Of a stretch of 64,000 nucleotides of DNA, positions 1 to 8,931 are shown in pieces. This DNA comes from Mucilaginibacter mallensis. Lineage in GTDB: Bacteria > Bacteroidota > Bacteroidia > Sphingobacteriales > Sphingobacteriaceae. Under the pieces are notes generated by a model. That model saw only the letters and a list, made by a program, of their open reading frames with translations, had not been told where the DNA came from and made no database searches. The position numbers and the translations under genes are program-made. Within the stretch, counting starts at the first letter, position 1, and each line of letters starts with the position of its first letter. Where the stretch lies: NCBI RefSeq assembly GCF_900105165.1, contig NZ_LT629740.1:5146001-5210000 (forward strand). Reading direction: 5' to 3'.

Positions 1-106
1 CTTAGACTACAAAACTTGAACTCTTTTATGGCTAATTTGCATTGTGCTTCCAGTTTGTAGTAAACATCTGGTGCGGTAACAACATCGACTATAGGTAAAT
101 AACTTA

Positions 107-847
107 TTATCTATGGATTGCTCTTTTTTGGGGAATGAACCGTGGATTATCGTTAAGATACATTGCGCTGATTGGCCCGAATGTTTCATGCTTTAAAATG
201 ATTGGGCTGACAATTGGTAATTTATAAATTGCCATTTTCTTTCCCAGCATCTTGTTACTGTCAATTTCAACGCAAATCAGTTGCTCGCCATATTTTCTAA
301 CGACCGCATATTTAAGGGTGTCTTGCACAACCGCGAAATCTGTTTGACGATACGCTTCGCCGGCACCAAACCATTGACAAAACATTAATGGATAAGATAT
401 AAGGTAAGTCATCCGAGAAATATAATTGTTTGATAATCGATCTTTTTCGGCTTGGTGTTTAATTTGAACATCGGTTTTTTCAGGCTTCGGTTTGTGTGAC
501 AACGCCACGATAATCCAAATAACAAATAGCAAAACAATAAATCCAATGATACCGAATGCCATGTAGGATAAATTTTTAATCGAAAAAGGAAGAAAAATTC
601 TCGCCGCGGCTGCTGCTGCAACTAATTGTGCAATCAAAGTAGTAAACGCCTTATGACGATATGACTTGGCTGACAAGCCGCTAAATAGAGATAATATCAA
701 AAAATAAGTAATGAAAAACAGAACCAAACAACTTAAAACATGTACGGCATCTTTCAAAATCGTATTCAAATCCAACGTAATAACATTATCTGCTATGTTA
801 AACTCCTTGAGGTATGCTACCTCGTATTGATAGGTGCAGATATACAT
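107..847 (-). CDS. two-TM hypothetical membrane protein
   Basis: I do not recognise a family. The 246-residue product has two clear hydrophobic segments, roughly residues 35-58 (VLSCLVLFFITYFLILSLF) and 85-108 (GIIGFIVLLFVIWIIVAL), followed by a basic stretch and a soluble C-terminal half of about 120 residues. The membrane segments imply an inner-membrane location with a cytoplasmic or periplasmic tail. ATG at 847 is the only upstream Met, but the first residues (MYICTYQYE) look like a leftover of the upstream GH89 reading frame, so the true start may be further in, possibly a GTG. It follows the GH89 fragment on the same strand with a gap of about 29 bases. Function unknown. Confidence 0.55.
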   Translation of the reverse strand: MYICTYQYEVAYLKEFNIADNVITLDLNTILKDAVHVLSCLVLFFITYFLILSLFSGLSAKSYRHKAFTTLIAQLVAAAAAARIFLPFSIKNLSYMAFGIIGFIVLLFVIWIIVALSHKPKPEKTDVQIKHQAEKDRLSNNYISRMTYLISYPLMFCQWFGAGEAYRQTDFAVVQDTLKYAVVRKYGEQLICVEIDSNKMLGKKMAIYKLPIVSPIILKHETFGPISAMYLNDNPRFIPQKRAIHR

Positions 848-876
848 GTAGGCCGAAAAGATCGCTAACGAGAGCG

Positions 877-1206
877 TTACGGTTTATTAGCTTGTGGTAA
901 TATTTCAGGGATATGTATATTATCACCGGTATGAGAGAAACTGCTGTTGCAATACTTTTTCAAATAATCATTTAGTGCAAATGAGGCGGCATTTAATGTA
1001 TTGGCTTTAATAAACAGTTTAGCGTCTTTTGTATAATAAACTGCCGTATCTGTTTTAGTTTCCCCGGGTATTTTTTCAAAAACGACCTTGTTTTTTAGCC
1101 CTGGAAGCCTACGGGAAATTAAAGATTGTATGCCACCAAAATCTTGTGCGTTAGTTGTAAATACAAGAAAGCAAAAAACAAGTAAAAGCAATACGCCCTT
1201 TTTCAT
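877..1206 (-). CDS. GH89 (alpha-N-acetylglucosaminidase) N-terminal domain only, truncated
   Basis: A 109-residue exported product starting MKKGVLLLLVFCFLVF, with a signal peptide ending near TTNAQ. The mature part (LISRRLPG, then F.FEKIPGE, a KLFIKANT strand, A..ALNDYLKKYC, and a final IPEILP) matches my memory of the small N-terminal alpha/beta domain that precedes the catalytic barrel of NAGLU/GH89 enzymes, which hydrolyse terminal alpha-GlcNAc in heparan sulfate. Full GH89 enzymes are about 700 residues; this one stops at the end of the N-domain and has no catalytic barrel. It is therefore probably the remnant of a broken gene. The start at 1206 gives the signal peptide; Met codons at 1212 and 1230 are also in frame. 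It lies just downstream of a sulfatase on the same strand, a usual partner for GAG degradation. Confidence 0.6.
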   Translation of the reverse strand: MKKGVLLLLVFCFLVFTTNAQDFGGIQSLISRRLPGLKNKVVFEKIPGETKTDTAVYYTKDAKLFIKANTLNAASFALNDYLKKYCNSSFSHTGDNIHIPEILPQANKP

Positions 1207-1261
1207 AACCATCAAACCTGGCTTTTCCATTTATATCAGTTAGTATTAAATAAGTGTTTGT

Positions 1262-3349
1262 TTATTGCAAATGATACAGGACTTTTCCATCTATATCAGT
1301 CCAATCGCCTTTATCACTTTTCCATTTTAGTTTCAATTGTGGCGATATTCCTTTTTGCAACAAATAGTTTAGTTTTATCGCGTGATAACCTGCCTTTAAA
1401 TAAACATCACGTGTAAGTTCTGTATTAGGTTGATAGCCGAAATCCTCATCAATTAATGTCGCCTGATGTAAGCGCAAATAGGCATTTCCAGTTGTTTGCA
1501 TGGAGAAAGTATATTTGCTATCAGCCTGGATTTTTATAAATCCTTCGTAGCAGATCATCCCAGGTTTATTGTCGGCTTCTTGCCCGCTTACACTTTTACT
1601 TTTACCTTTTTCATTCGGGTTCAAATTCTTTTCAGAAATTACCCAGGGGAAATTCCCTTTGTAAAACTTCCAGCTAACACCTGATATTAATTCGCCTGCA
1701 ACTGTATCTGCTGGAATCAGGACGTTATCATAAGGACGAGGTGCTTCAGCATCAGGGTGGCGTACCTGCAATACCTTAGTTTTCATTTGCGCTTGTATCT
1801 TTTCATACCCCGGTTTCAGGGCTAGGTTATCAGCTTCTTTGGGGTCCTTAACTACATCATATATTTCAAAATCATCATCAGCCGATTTAACCTGGTACCG
1901 TACACCAACCAGGCCGCCCATCCGTATCATCTGCATCTGGTCTCTTTTCCTGTTTCTACGACTGGTTTCAAACTCCTTAAAATTCGGGGTCCTTCCACCT
2001 TCATAATACTCTACATATACCAAACTGTTTTGTTGTTTACCCTTGCCTGTTAAATCAGGTAATAAAGAAACGCCGTCCGTTCTGGCCGGAGGCTGAATAT
2101 GTGCTGCATCTGCAAAAGTTGCCATCCAGTCTGACAGCATACTGGGCGTGGCGATCGTTTTTCCGGGAGTTATGTGATTGGGCCACTCAGCTATGGTTGG
2201 CATTCTCAAGCCGCCTTCCCAGCAATCTCTTTTTATACCATCAAAAGGGCCGTAACTTCCAAAAAAAGTAGGATGATTGGCAATATAAGCGGCTGGCAGA
2301 TATGACTCAATAGATGGGCCATTATCAGAAGTAAAAATAACGAGGGTATTATCATCTATCTTCAAGTCGACCAGTAATTGCATAATATCTCCAACAGCAT
2401 CGTCTATTCTGCGGGTAGCTGTGGCATATCTTTTATAGGTTTCGGGCCACGCCGCTTCGGGTGTGGCGGGATTATTATCATCATCATAAGTAGCATTGGC
2501 ATATTCGGGATAGGTATATGAATCTACCTGACCACTTGCTGTATTAATCATGCGCCCCGGCTCGCCCAGCCATTGCAGGCCACCCTTTAATCCCCCGCCT
2601 TGCGGATAGGCTTGTGTAGGGAGCTCTATAACGGCGTGCGGGGTATCATAGGCCAGGTACATAAAGAAAGGTTTTGCAGCATCCTTACCTTTTTCATGTG
2701 CTATTATATATTTTTTTGCAGCAGCAGTCCATAAATCAGTTGTGTAACATTTACTTAAACCTGCCGATACTTCTTTATAATCACTCCATACTTGTTTTTT
2801 TTCACTGTATACGCCCTCAACCGGATAATGCTCATGCCCGTCCATATGGCGCATATACCCATAATAAGTATCAAAGCCTCTTTTTAGAGGATGCGCGGGC
2901 CAATAGGGGCCTTCTTCCTTAACGCCTTGCAGCCCCCATTTCCCAATCGCTACCGTATTATAGCCTGCCTGTTTCAATACAGTTGCCAGGGTATGGTTAT
3001 TCTCCAGCGCTTTATCGAATTGATTATCTCTAACGTTCGCATTCCCCTGGTTAACACCCGTTAATAAAGACGCCCTTGACGGCGCACATACGGGGGCATC
3101 GCAATATTGCTGGGTAAACCTGGCTCCCTTCTTTGCCATTATATCCAAATTAGGAGTTAGCTCATAAGGCTTGCTTCTATCGCCTGATTCTTGCCGTTGT
3201 TTTTGAAAAAATACACCTACATCCCCATAGCCCATATCATCCGTCAAAATAAATATAATGTTGGGCTTTTTTTGAGCATGGGCTGTTAAACCAGAAAGGC
3301 TCAGCAGTAATAAACTTATAGTGATAATAGTGGCGTATTTTTTTTTCAT
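1262..3349 (-). CDS. exported S1-family sulfatase with PA14-like C-terminal domain
   Basis: Predicted periplasmic or surface hydrolase of sulfate esters, 695 residues. The signal peptide is MKKKYATIITISLLLLSLSG...AHAQ. The metal-binding IIFILTDDMGYGDVG follows (Asp37-Asp38), then the catalytic site C88-A-P-S-R92, where Cys would be converted to formylglycine, and the IGKWGLQG and TSDNGPS motifs. After the alkaline-phosphatase-like fold (to about residue 500), roughly residues 560-690 resemble a PA14-type carbohydrate-binding module (YEGFIKI, YTFSM, VYLKAGYHAIKLNY, LKLKWKS). The start is the ATG at 3349; a TTG three codons upstream is less likely. Neighbours are the GH89 remnant downstream and a SUMF1-fold gene upstream, which suggests a sulfated-glycan role. 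The exact substrate cannot be read from sequence. Confidence 0.88.
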   Translation of the reverse strand: MKKKYATIITISLLLLSLSGLTAHAQKKPNIIFILTDDMGYGDVGVFFQKQRQESGDRSKPYELTPNLDIMAKKGARFTQQYCDAPVCAPSRASLLTGVNQGNANVRDNQFDKALENNHTLATVLKQAGYNTVAIGKWGLQGVKEEGPYWPAHPLKRGFDTYYGYMRHMDGHEHYPVEGVYSEKKQVWSDYKEVSAGLSKCYTTDLWTAAAKKYIIAHEKGKDAAKPFFMYLAYDTPHAVIELPTQAYPQGGGLKGGLQWLGEPGRMINTASGQVDSYTYPEYANATYDDDNNPATPEAAWPETYKRYATATRRIDDAVGDIMQLLVDLKIDDNTLVIFTSDNGPSIESYLPAAYIANHPTFFGSYGPFDGIKRDCWEGGLRMPTIAEWPNHITPGKTIATPSMLSDWMATFADAAHIQPPARTDGVSLLPDLTGKGKQQNSLVYVEYYEGGRTPNFKEFETSRRNRKRDQMQMIRMGGLVGVRYQVKSADDDFEIYDVVKDPKEADNLALKPGYEKIQAQMKTKVLQVRHPDAEAPRPYDNVLIPADTVAGELISGVSWKFYKGNFPWVISEKNLNPNEKGKSKSVSGQEADNKPGMICYEGFIKIQADSKYTFSMQTTGNAYLRLHQATLIDEDFGYQPNTELTRDVYLKAGYHAIKLNYLLQKGISPQLKLKWKSDKGDWTDIDGKVLYHLQ

Positions 3350-3773
3350 ACAATTCAATTTTTTAGTTTACTATTCTTTCCATTTCTTAAATAGTTGCCA
3401 TTTGCATGAATTAATCATAATAGAAACTGCACTCCATAAATGAGACCAGCCGAAGTCAGCCTTGTTAATCATCAAACTAACCAATCTCATTGGTTATTCC
3501 TTTAAAAAGAAGCAACCTTGCTTTATATAACTTAAGACAATTTGCTCATGAGTATGTTGTATCCGTAAAATGAAAACATTATAATCGTATAATTAGATTT
3601 TACTATTTTGGTGCCGATGAGAAGTATTTCAAACTATATTGTCGCAGATAAGAATACTGATATAAAACTCGAACTCTTTTATGGATGATTTACAGTGTGC
3701 GGCGGATTTAGCGGATAATTGATCTATATAAAATTCTCGATGATTCATTTCCCGCTTTAACAGAACTAAAACA
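3350..3773. other. AT-rich intergenic region with short repeated words
   Basis: There is no convincing gene in these 424 bases. Two short words recur elsewhere. Bases around 3612-3640 match 4684-4711 (GAGAAGTRTTTCAAACTA). Bases around 3664-3704 match about 11-51 at the left edge, roughly 80 percent by eye over 41 bases. They look like scraps of shared sequence rather than a functional element. Confidence 0.4.
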
Positions 3774-4475
3774 CTACACTTGGTTGATGGATCGCGCAAT
3801 ACGAAATCCAAGATCGTCAATTTTAAAACTTGTTGGATGACTTCGCCTGCGATTTGTTGCCATACAGCCCCTTTGCTCATCGCACCAGCCACCACCACGG
3901 AAAACACGATAAGATCCATAAGCCGCCTCATCATATATGTCAGAACACCACTCCCAAACATTACCCAGCATATCATACAGTCCCCATGGATTAGGGGTCT
4001 TCATTCCAACCTTGTGAGTTTTTTGTTCCGAGTTTTGCTTATACCATGCAATGTCATCAATCTCGCCGTATCTTGGCCCGGTTGTTCCCGCCTTGCAAGC
4101 ATACTCCCATTCAGCTTCAGAAGAAAGTCTATATCCATTGGTATTTAAGTTAAATACTATATCACCCGATATACCTATAGCATAACAAGGTTCAAGCTCC
4201 ATTTTTAATGAAAGCTTATTACAAAACAGCACAGCATCTCGCCATGATACATTTTCAACCGGATTTTCCTGCCCTTTAAATTCACTGGGGCATTCGCCCG
4301 TAATTTTATAATAAAGCGCTTGTGTTACCGGATATTTGGCTAACAAAAACGGTTGTATTTTAACACTCCAGATATATTTTATACGGTCATCTCTTAAGGT
4401 AACTTCCCCTTCGGGTATTGACACCATCTCGCCAATTATGTTTTCAATATCTTTTGCCTCATTAGTTCTTTCCAT
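3774..4475 (-). CDS. SUMF1/FGE-sulfatase-fold protein
   Basis: A 233-residue protein with the formylglycine-generating-enzyme (SUMF1/EgtB/PvdO) fold and no signal peptide, so probably cytoplasmic. Visible family motifs are the N-terminal PEGEVTLRDD region, F.LAKYPVTQALY, NPVENVSWRDAVLFCNKLS, YRLSSEAEWEYACKAG, NPWGLYDMLGNVWEWCSD, RVFRGGGW and the terminal LGFRIARS. A true sulfatase activator needs a copper-binding Cys pair after the GG(S/G) motif. Here two Cys follow (GGGWCDEQRGC), but their spacing is six rather than the five of human FGE, so catalytic competence is unclear. It lies upstream of the sulfatase on the same strand, separated by 424 bases. Many proteins of this fold are not FGEs, so the link with the sulfatase is only suggestive. 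Confidence 0.75.
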   Translation of the reverse strand: MERTNEAKDIENIIGEMVSIPEGEVTLRDDRIKYIWSVKIQPFLLAKYPVTQALYYKITGECPSEFKGQENPVENVSWRDAVLFCNKLSLKMELEPCYAIGISGDIVFNLNTNGYRLSSEAEWEYACKAGTTGPRYGEIDDIAWYKQNSEQKTHKVGMKTPNPWGLYDMLGNVWEWCSDIYDEAAYGSYRVFRGGGWCDEQRGCMATNRRRSHPTSFKIDDLGFRIARSINQV

Positions 4476-4516
4476 TATAGTGTTATCTGTATTACAATTA
4501 TTTATGGGTTAAAACT

Positions 4517-4552
4517 AAAAAAAAGCCCTTAGATTTCCATCTAAAGGCTTTT
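4517..4552 (-). terminator. rho-independent terminator
   Basis: On the minus strand an AAAGCC..TTAGAT stem closes over GGAA and runs into eight T residues (AAAAAAAA on the plus strand at 4517-4524). It lies between the end of the permease gene at 4736 and the SUMF1-fold start at 4475, so it probably ends the permease transcript. Confidence 0.7.
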
Positions 4553-4735
4553 GAATAACGTTCCTATGCTTGGCATACGGTGGGATATTTAGTGGTCTCA
4601 AAGGCTCCGATCTCAAACTATTTTGTTGAGAATTTACAGTTATTAATTGACCTGGCGGCACAATAAAGGCCGATTTGGAAAATGGCGACGAGAAGTGTTT
4701 CAAACTATTGTTATGCTCATTCTGTTTACCGCCGA

Positions 4736-7171
4736 TCACTCACTTCTCAAACTTTTAACAGGGTTCATCATGGCAGCCTTGATCGACTGGAAGCTAATGG
4801 TCAATAAGGCAATAACAACTGCCACGATACCCGATAAAGCAAACATCCACCAGCTTATCGCAATGCGGTAAACAAAATTTTGCAGCCAACGATCCATCAA
4901 ATACCAGGCGACGGGAGAGGCGACTACCAATGCCGCCAGCACCAGGACGACGAAATCTTTGGAGAGCATCAGGGTAATATTAGTTACGCTTGCGCCAAGT
5001 ACTTTCCTTATGCCGATCTCAGCCGTTCTTCTTTTGGTAGTGAATATGGTCAGTCCAAATAACCCAATGCAGGAAATAAAGATAACGATGAATGTTGCTG
5101 CGTTAATCAGTTTTGCTGTCCGGTAATCCTTTTCATACAAAAGCGCTATCGATTCATCAAAAAACCGAAAGTCAAACACCTCTCCCGGATACATAGCCTT
5201 CCATGATTTTTCTATCTGCGCCAGGGTTACCTTCAGCGCAGCAGCCTGTTTGCCACTGGCTGCCAACTTAACGGTAAGATCCTGCTGCATCTTTGGAATA
5301 TTCACGATGCAAACCGGCTTGATGGTTTCGTGAAAGGACTTTTCATGAAAGTCGGCAACTACACCCACAATAGGGTACGGCTTGTTTTGATAAAGCAGCA
5401 TTTTGCCGATAGCTTCCCGTGGTTCACGAAGCCCAAGCAAGTGCAAAAAGGTTTCATTGATAACATACTCCTTTAAGCTGTCTGCCGGTAAAAGGTTTCG
5501 TCCGGCAAGCAGCTTCATACCATACAGGGACAAATAATGCTCATCTCCCGACAATTCAGGTATGCGGGTTTCCGTTCCGTTTATCCCATTCAATTTCAGC
5601 GCGATGTTGCCATCCCTGCCGTCCATAGGCGTGTATTGTTCACTGGCTACCATGCTGACGCCAGGGATCTGTTTCAGTTGCTGCGCCAGTACATTCATTT
5701 GTTTTACAGGAGCCTTGCGGCTGGTTGGCAATATAACAATGGCATCGGTATTGAAACCCAGCGCTTTGCCACGGGTATAGCTTAATTGCTGATGGACGAC
5801 CAGGCTGCCGACAATAAAAACCAGCGAAAGGGTGAACTGGAAAACAATTAGTCCTTTTCTCAGCCACCAATGTCCACCACCAGGGGTTCCCGTTCCTCTC
5901 AGGCTCAGCGCGGGCGAGTAAACCGCTAAAGTCCTTGCCGGGTACAGGCCCGCAAATAAGCAAGTGATCAGCGTTATCGACAATATGAAAAGCAGGGTAT
6001 TGGTTTCGAGTAACCTGAAGGTGACCCCCTGGGGGATAAATGCCTTAAAGGCAGAAAGTACAGGGTTAACCAATAACAGGGCAAGGATCAGGGCAAAAAA
6101 AGTCACCAGGAATGTTTCTATCAGGAACTGCAGCATGATACCTGTCTTGCTGCTCCCCATGATTTTCCTGACCCCCATTTCCCGGGTCCGCTGAATGGAT
6201 TGGGCTGTGGCCAGGTTGACGAAGTTGACCAGGGCCAGCAGCAGGATGAATACAGCAGTACCGATCATTCCATATACAATGGGAAGGTCAGCGGTACGAA
6301 TCGGATTTTCCACAACATCCGCATCAAAATGCACTTTGGTAATGGCTTCCAGCCACAGGTTAAGTTTGACATCCGGGTTTTTTGGTGCATAGGCTTTAAC
6401 GATAGCGGCAAACCCGGCATTGATCTTGTCCGGGCCTGTACCCGGAGCCAATTTAACAAAAGCCTGGGTGGACATATGGTTCCAGTCATCTGCAAAAGCT
6501 TTTTTTAAGAAACTGTTTTGAACAGTGCTGTAAGAGATAAAGTCGGTAAAAGCGAAATCTGTATTTTTCTTCCAGTCTTCAACAATTCCCGAAATCTGAA
6601 CACGGAGCGAATCGTCATAAACAATTTCCCGGCCAAGCAAGCTTCCCGGATCAACATTGCCGAAATACTTTTGTGCCCGGCTCAGGGTAAGCACTACTTT
6701 GTAAGGCTGGTTCAAAGCAGTTTCCTGGTTTCCGGCAAGCCAGCGGTAACTAAATATTTTGAAATATTGCGGCTCTGCCACGACTGTACCCGGATAATAG
6801 GCACCGTCGATGGAACTGTCAAAGTTTTTGGCTTGCTTATTCACATCAGGCACACTTACTTTTGCGGAATACATATAGATCGCGGAGATCGCTTCCACAC
6901 CTGGAAGTTCCCTGCGTACAGCAGCCACCGAAGAATAGGGCACTTTACTCATGACATCCTGATCGCCGGCAGCAAAATGGGAGGTGGTCATTACACGGAA
7001 GATGCGATCCTTGTCCGGATGGAAAGTATCAAAACTCAGTTCGTAACCGGAGATCAGGTAAATGGCAATACAAGCACATATCCCTAAAGCCAGTCCAAGG
7101 ATATTAATTGAAGTATAAATTTTATTGCGCCAAAGGATGCGCCAGGCGGTTTTAAAATAGTTCTTGAACAT
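4736..7171 (-). CDS. MacB/FtsX-type ABC transporter permease
   Basis: An 811-residue inner-membrane permease of the large Bacteroidota type that duplicates the MacB unit. It opens MFKNYFKTAWRILWRNK, followed by TM1 (INILGLALGICACIAIYLIS) and a first periplasmic core domain (about residues 45-270). A three-TM FtsX domain with the RTREMGVRKIMGSS motif follows. A further TM (LIVFQFTLSLVFIVGSLVV) precedes a second periplasmic domain, and a last FtsX domain contains AEIGIRKVLGAS. Such proteins pair with a LolD/MacB-like ATPase and move lipids, peptides or drugs, or transmit mechanical work. No ATPase gene is next to it here, so the substrate is unknown. It is followed by its own terminator and is probably monocistronic. 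Confidence 0.9.
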   Translation of the reverse strand: MFKNYFKTAWRILWRNKIYTSINILGLALGICACIAIYLISGYELSFDTFHPDKDRIFRVMTTSHFAAGDQDVMSKVPYSSVAAVRRELPGVEAISAIYMYSAKVSVPDVNKQAKNFDSSIDGAYYPGTVVAEPQYFKIFSYRWLAGNQETALNQPYKVVLTLSRAQKYFGNVDPGSLLGREIVYDDSLRVQISGIVEDWKKNTDFAFTDFISYSTVQNSFLKKAFADDWNHMSTQAFVKLAPGTGPDKINAGFAAIVKAYAPKNPDVKLNLWLEAITKVHFDADVVENPIRTADLPIVYGMIGTAVFILLLALVNFVNLATAQSIQRTREMGVRKIMGSSKTGIMLQFLIETFLVTFFALILALLLVNPVLSAFKAFIPQGVTFRLLETNTLLFILSITLITCLFAGLYPARTLAVYSPALSLRGTGTPGGGHWWLRKGLIVFQFTLSLVFIVGSLVVHQQLSYTRGKALGFNTDAIVILPTSRKAPVKQMNVLAQQLKQIPGVSMVASEQYTPMDGRDGNIALKLNGINGTETRIPELSGDEHYLSLYGMKLLAGRNLLPADSLKEYVINETFLHLLGLREPREAIGKMLLYQNKPYPIVGVVADFHEKSFHETIKPVCIVNIPKMQQDLTVKLAASGKQAAALKVTLAQIEKSWKAMYPGEVFDFRFFDESIALLYEKDYRTAKLINAATFIVIFISCIGLFGLTIFTTKRRTAEIGIRKVLGASVTNITLMLSKDFVVLVLAALVVASPVAWYLMDRWLQNFVYRIAISWWMFALSGIVAVVIALLTISFQSIKAAMMNPVKSLRSE

Positions 7172-7337
7172 TTGGATCGCTTTAAGTGAATGGCCTAAAT
7201 AAACACCGGCCTAAATAACGGGTAAATTTGGTGCCAATATTTAATTTATTGAATATCAGTAATATGCAATCAAAAAAACTTTCGTATTGTATCGAAAACG
7301 AACGATAGGCGTCCGCTTATGAATCACTAAAATATAG

Positions 7338-8888
7338 CTATTTGATCACTGCCGGGAGCAAATAATTGTTCATTAAGCGGTCGACCTGCGGATGCGCATA
7401 AGGCATATTATAGGCCGTTGCTGTAACGACAACAACCAGCGCCAGGTCCTTGAAAATATAGACCTTGCTGCCGCCATTACCGGCACAATACCAGGTTTCG
7501 TAGCTCTTGCCGGCAATTGTGTAAGTTTTATCCCAGAACAGGTAACCGTAATATTCATTGTCTTTATCCGGGATCGGCAATTGCCTGCTGAGCGATCTGG
7601 CCACCCATTGAGCCGGAAGTAATTGTTTACCCTCCCAAGACCCCCCGTTTTTATAAAGCTGGCCAAATTTTGCATTATCCAAAGCGGTCATTTGTAACCC
7701 GCCTGCGGTATTAACGACTTTTTGCGGCGTATATTCCCACTGGTATTTAGCGATACCCATTGGTTTAAATAGATTTTGGTCGGCGAATTTTTCAAGGCCC
7801 CCGGGTACCGCCTTGTTCAGGATATCCCCCAGCAAAACGACCCCCGCAGTAAAGTAATCCCATTGCTTGCCGTTGATTTTGGCGCTGTCCATCGGCAGGT
7901 CCAGCGCGAACTTGACCCAATTATCGGTCGGGTACATATTTTCCTCGTTACCTGGCGAGTCCTGGTTCTGGTCGGAGCCGTTAAAGGCCGAACTCATAGT
8001 TAGCAGGTCCCGGAGCTTGACGCTATCCTTTTTAGCGGAATAGTTAGCATAAGTTTTCAAGCCATAAAAGTCCTTCAGGGTTTGATCCTCGTTTTTTATA
8101 TAATGATCTTTAATGGCTATCCCTATCAGGGCCGAGGTATAGGATTTGCTTGCCGAGCGGGTATCGTGCAAAGTTGCACGGTCAGCACCGTTAAAGTATT
8201 CCTCCAGTAAAAGTTTCCCATTTTTGATCACGACGATACTGGTGATCTTTTTAAAATCATGGTGCAGGATCTCCCGGTTCATTTGTTTGATGAGCCCCTG
8301 GTCATATTTTTCATCCGAAACCGGCCAGCCGCTTCCGGCACCGATCTGCTGTATGGCGGTCTGCGCATCTGTAATGGCTGGCTTAATGATGTTTAGTTTC
8401 GTGTGCGCGGATGCGATCAGCGGGCCGGTAATCACGGAATCCAGACGAAGGTAGGGGCGCATTTCAATCCTGAAATCATGTTTTCCTTCTGTGAGTGCAG
8501 CCTCGCCGCCGCCCCGAAGCGTGAAACGCATCCAGAGGAACCTTCCCCAGGAATCTTCATTCGTATTGGAAACCAATGGGACGCGAAAGCTGGTCCTGGT
8601 CTTTTTTTGTTCCGGCGTTCCGGCGCCTGCATTTAAGTTTTCGGTATAGAGCAGCTTCCCGTCCACATAAAAGACAAACTGGAAGTTCCCTTTGCTGACC
8701 AATCCGTCCAGAGCCATGGCCGGGGCCAGGGCTTGTAAATATGCCGTCAGCGGTTTTTCCATTTTTATCTGCATATCAAAAGCAGTGGTATCTGTGAGGT
8801 CAGTTTTGCTTAACGTAATCGTATCCTTGGTCTGTCCGAAGGATTGGAAGGTATATATTAATAAAATTAGGGTGTAAATTCTTTTCAT
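7338..8888 (-). CDS. exported serine hydrolase (class C beta-lactamase fold)
   Basis: A 516-residue protein with a signal peptide (MKRIYTLILLIYTFQSFGQ). An uncharacterised beta-rich domain of about 170 residues comes first, then a penicillin-binding/class C beta-lactamase-like domain. The nucleophile motif is S245-A-S-K248, and GNGGSKVYIF near the C-terminus fits the third active-site element. The second element (Tyr of YxN) may be the Y in DYFTAG. This family includes esterases, peptidases and D-amino-acid enzymes, so the substrate cannot be predicted. The ATG at 8888 is preferred over far-upstream starts because it gives the signal peptide and lies four bases after a TACCTTTG -7 box. It sits 43 bases after the AraC regulator gene on the same strand. 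Confidence 0.82.
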   Translation of the reverse strand: MKRIYTLILLIYTFQSFGQTKDTITLSKTDLTDTTAFDMQIKMEKPLTAYLQALAPAMALDGLVSKGNFQFVFYVDGKLLYTENLNAGAGTPEQKKTRTSFRVPLVSNTNEDSWGRFLWMRFTLRGGGEAALTEGKHDFRIEMRPYLRLDSVITGPLIASAHTKLNIIKPAITDAQTAIQQIGAGSGWPVSDEKYDQGLIKQMNREILHHDFKKITSIVVIKNGKLLLEEYFNGADRATLHDTRSASKSYTSALIGIAIKDHYIKNEDQTLKDFYGLKTYANYSAKKDSVKLRDLLTMSSAFNGSDQNQDSPGNEENMYPTDNWVKFALDLPMDSAKINGKQWDYFTAGVVLLGDILNKAVPGGLEKFADQNLFKPMGIAKYQWEYTPQKVVNTAGGLQMTALDNAKFGQLYKNGGSWEGKQLLPAQWVARSLSRQLPIPDKDNEYYGYLFWDKTYTIAGKSYETWYCAGNGGSKVYIFKDLALVVVVTATAYNMPYAHPQVDRLMNNYLLPAVIK

Positions 8889-8892
8889 GCAG

Positions 8893-8900
8893 CAAAGGTA
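8893..8900 (-). promoter_or_regulatory. putative -7 box TACCTTTG upstream of serine hydrolase
   Basis: The minus strand reads TACCTTTG and then four bases before the ATG at 8888. TAnnTTTG is the Bacteroidota -7 consensus. I see no clear -33 TTTG. If it is used, the mRNA would be nearly leaderless. Confidence 0.4.
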
Positions 8901-8931
8901 AAAAGGAAAAGTTTGATAAAATAGAACAGGA

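Noticed and set aside
3629..3976. Minus-strand frame of 115 codons overlapping the 3' part of the SUMF1-fold gene
   Set aside because: The SUMF1-fold frame has clear family motifs in the overlap. The other frame is most likely a shadow, apart from a short tail that resembles the left-edge scrap.
4515..4739. Minus-strand frame of 74 codons between permease and SUMF1-like genes
   Set aside because: It runs through the terminator hairpin, has low-complexity content and overlaps the end of the permease gene.
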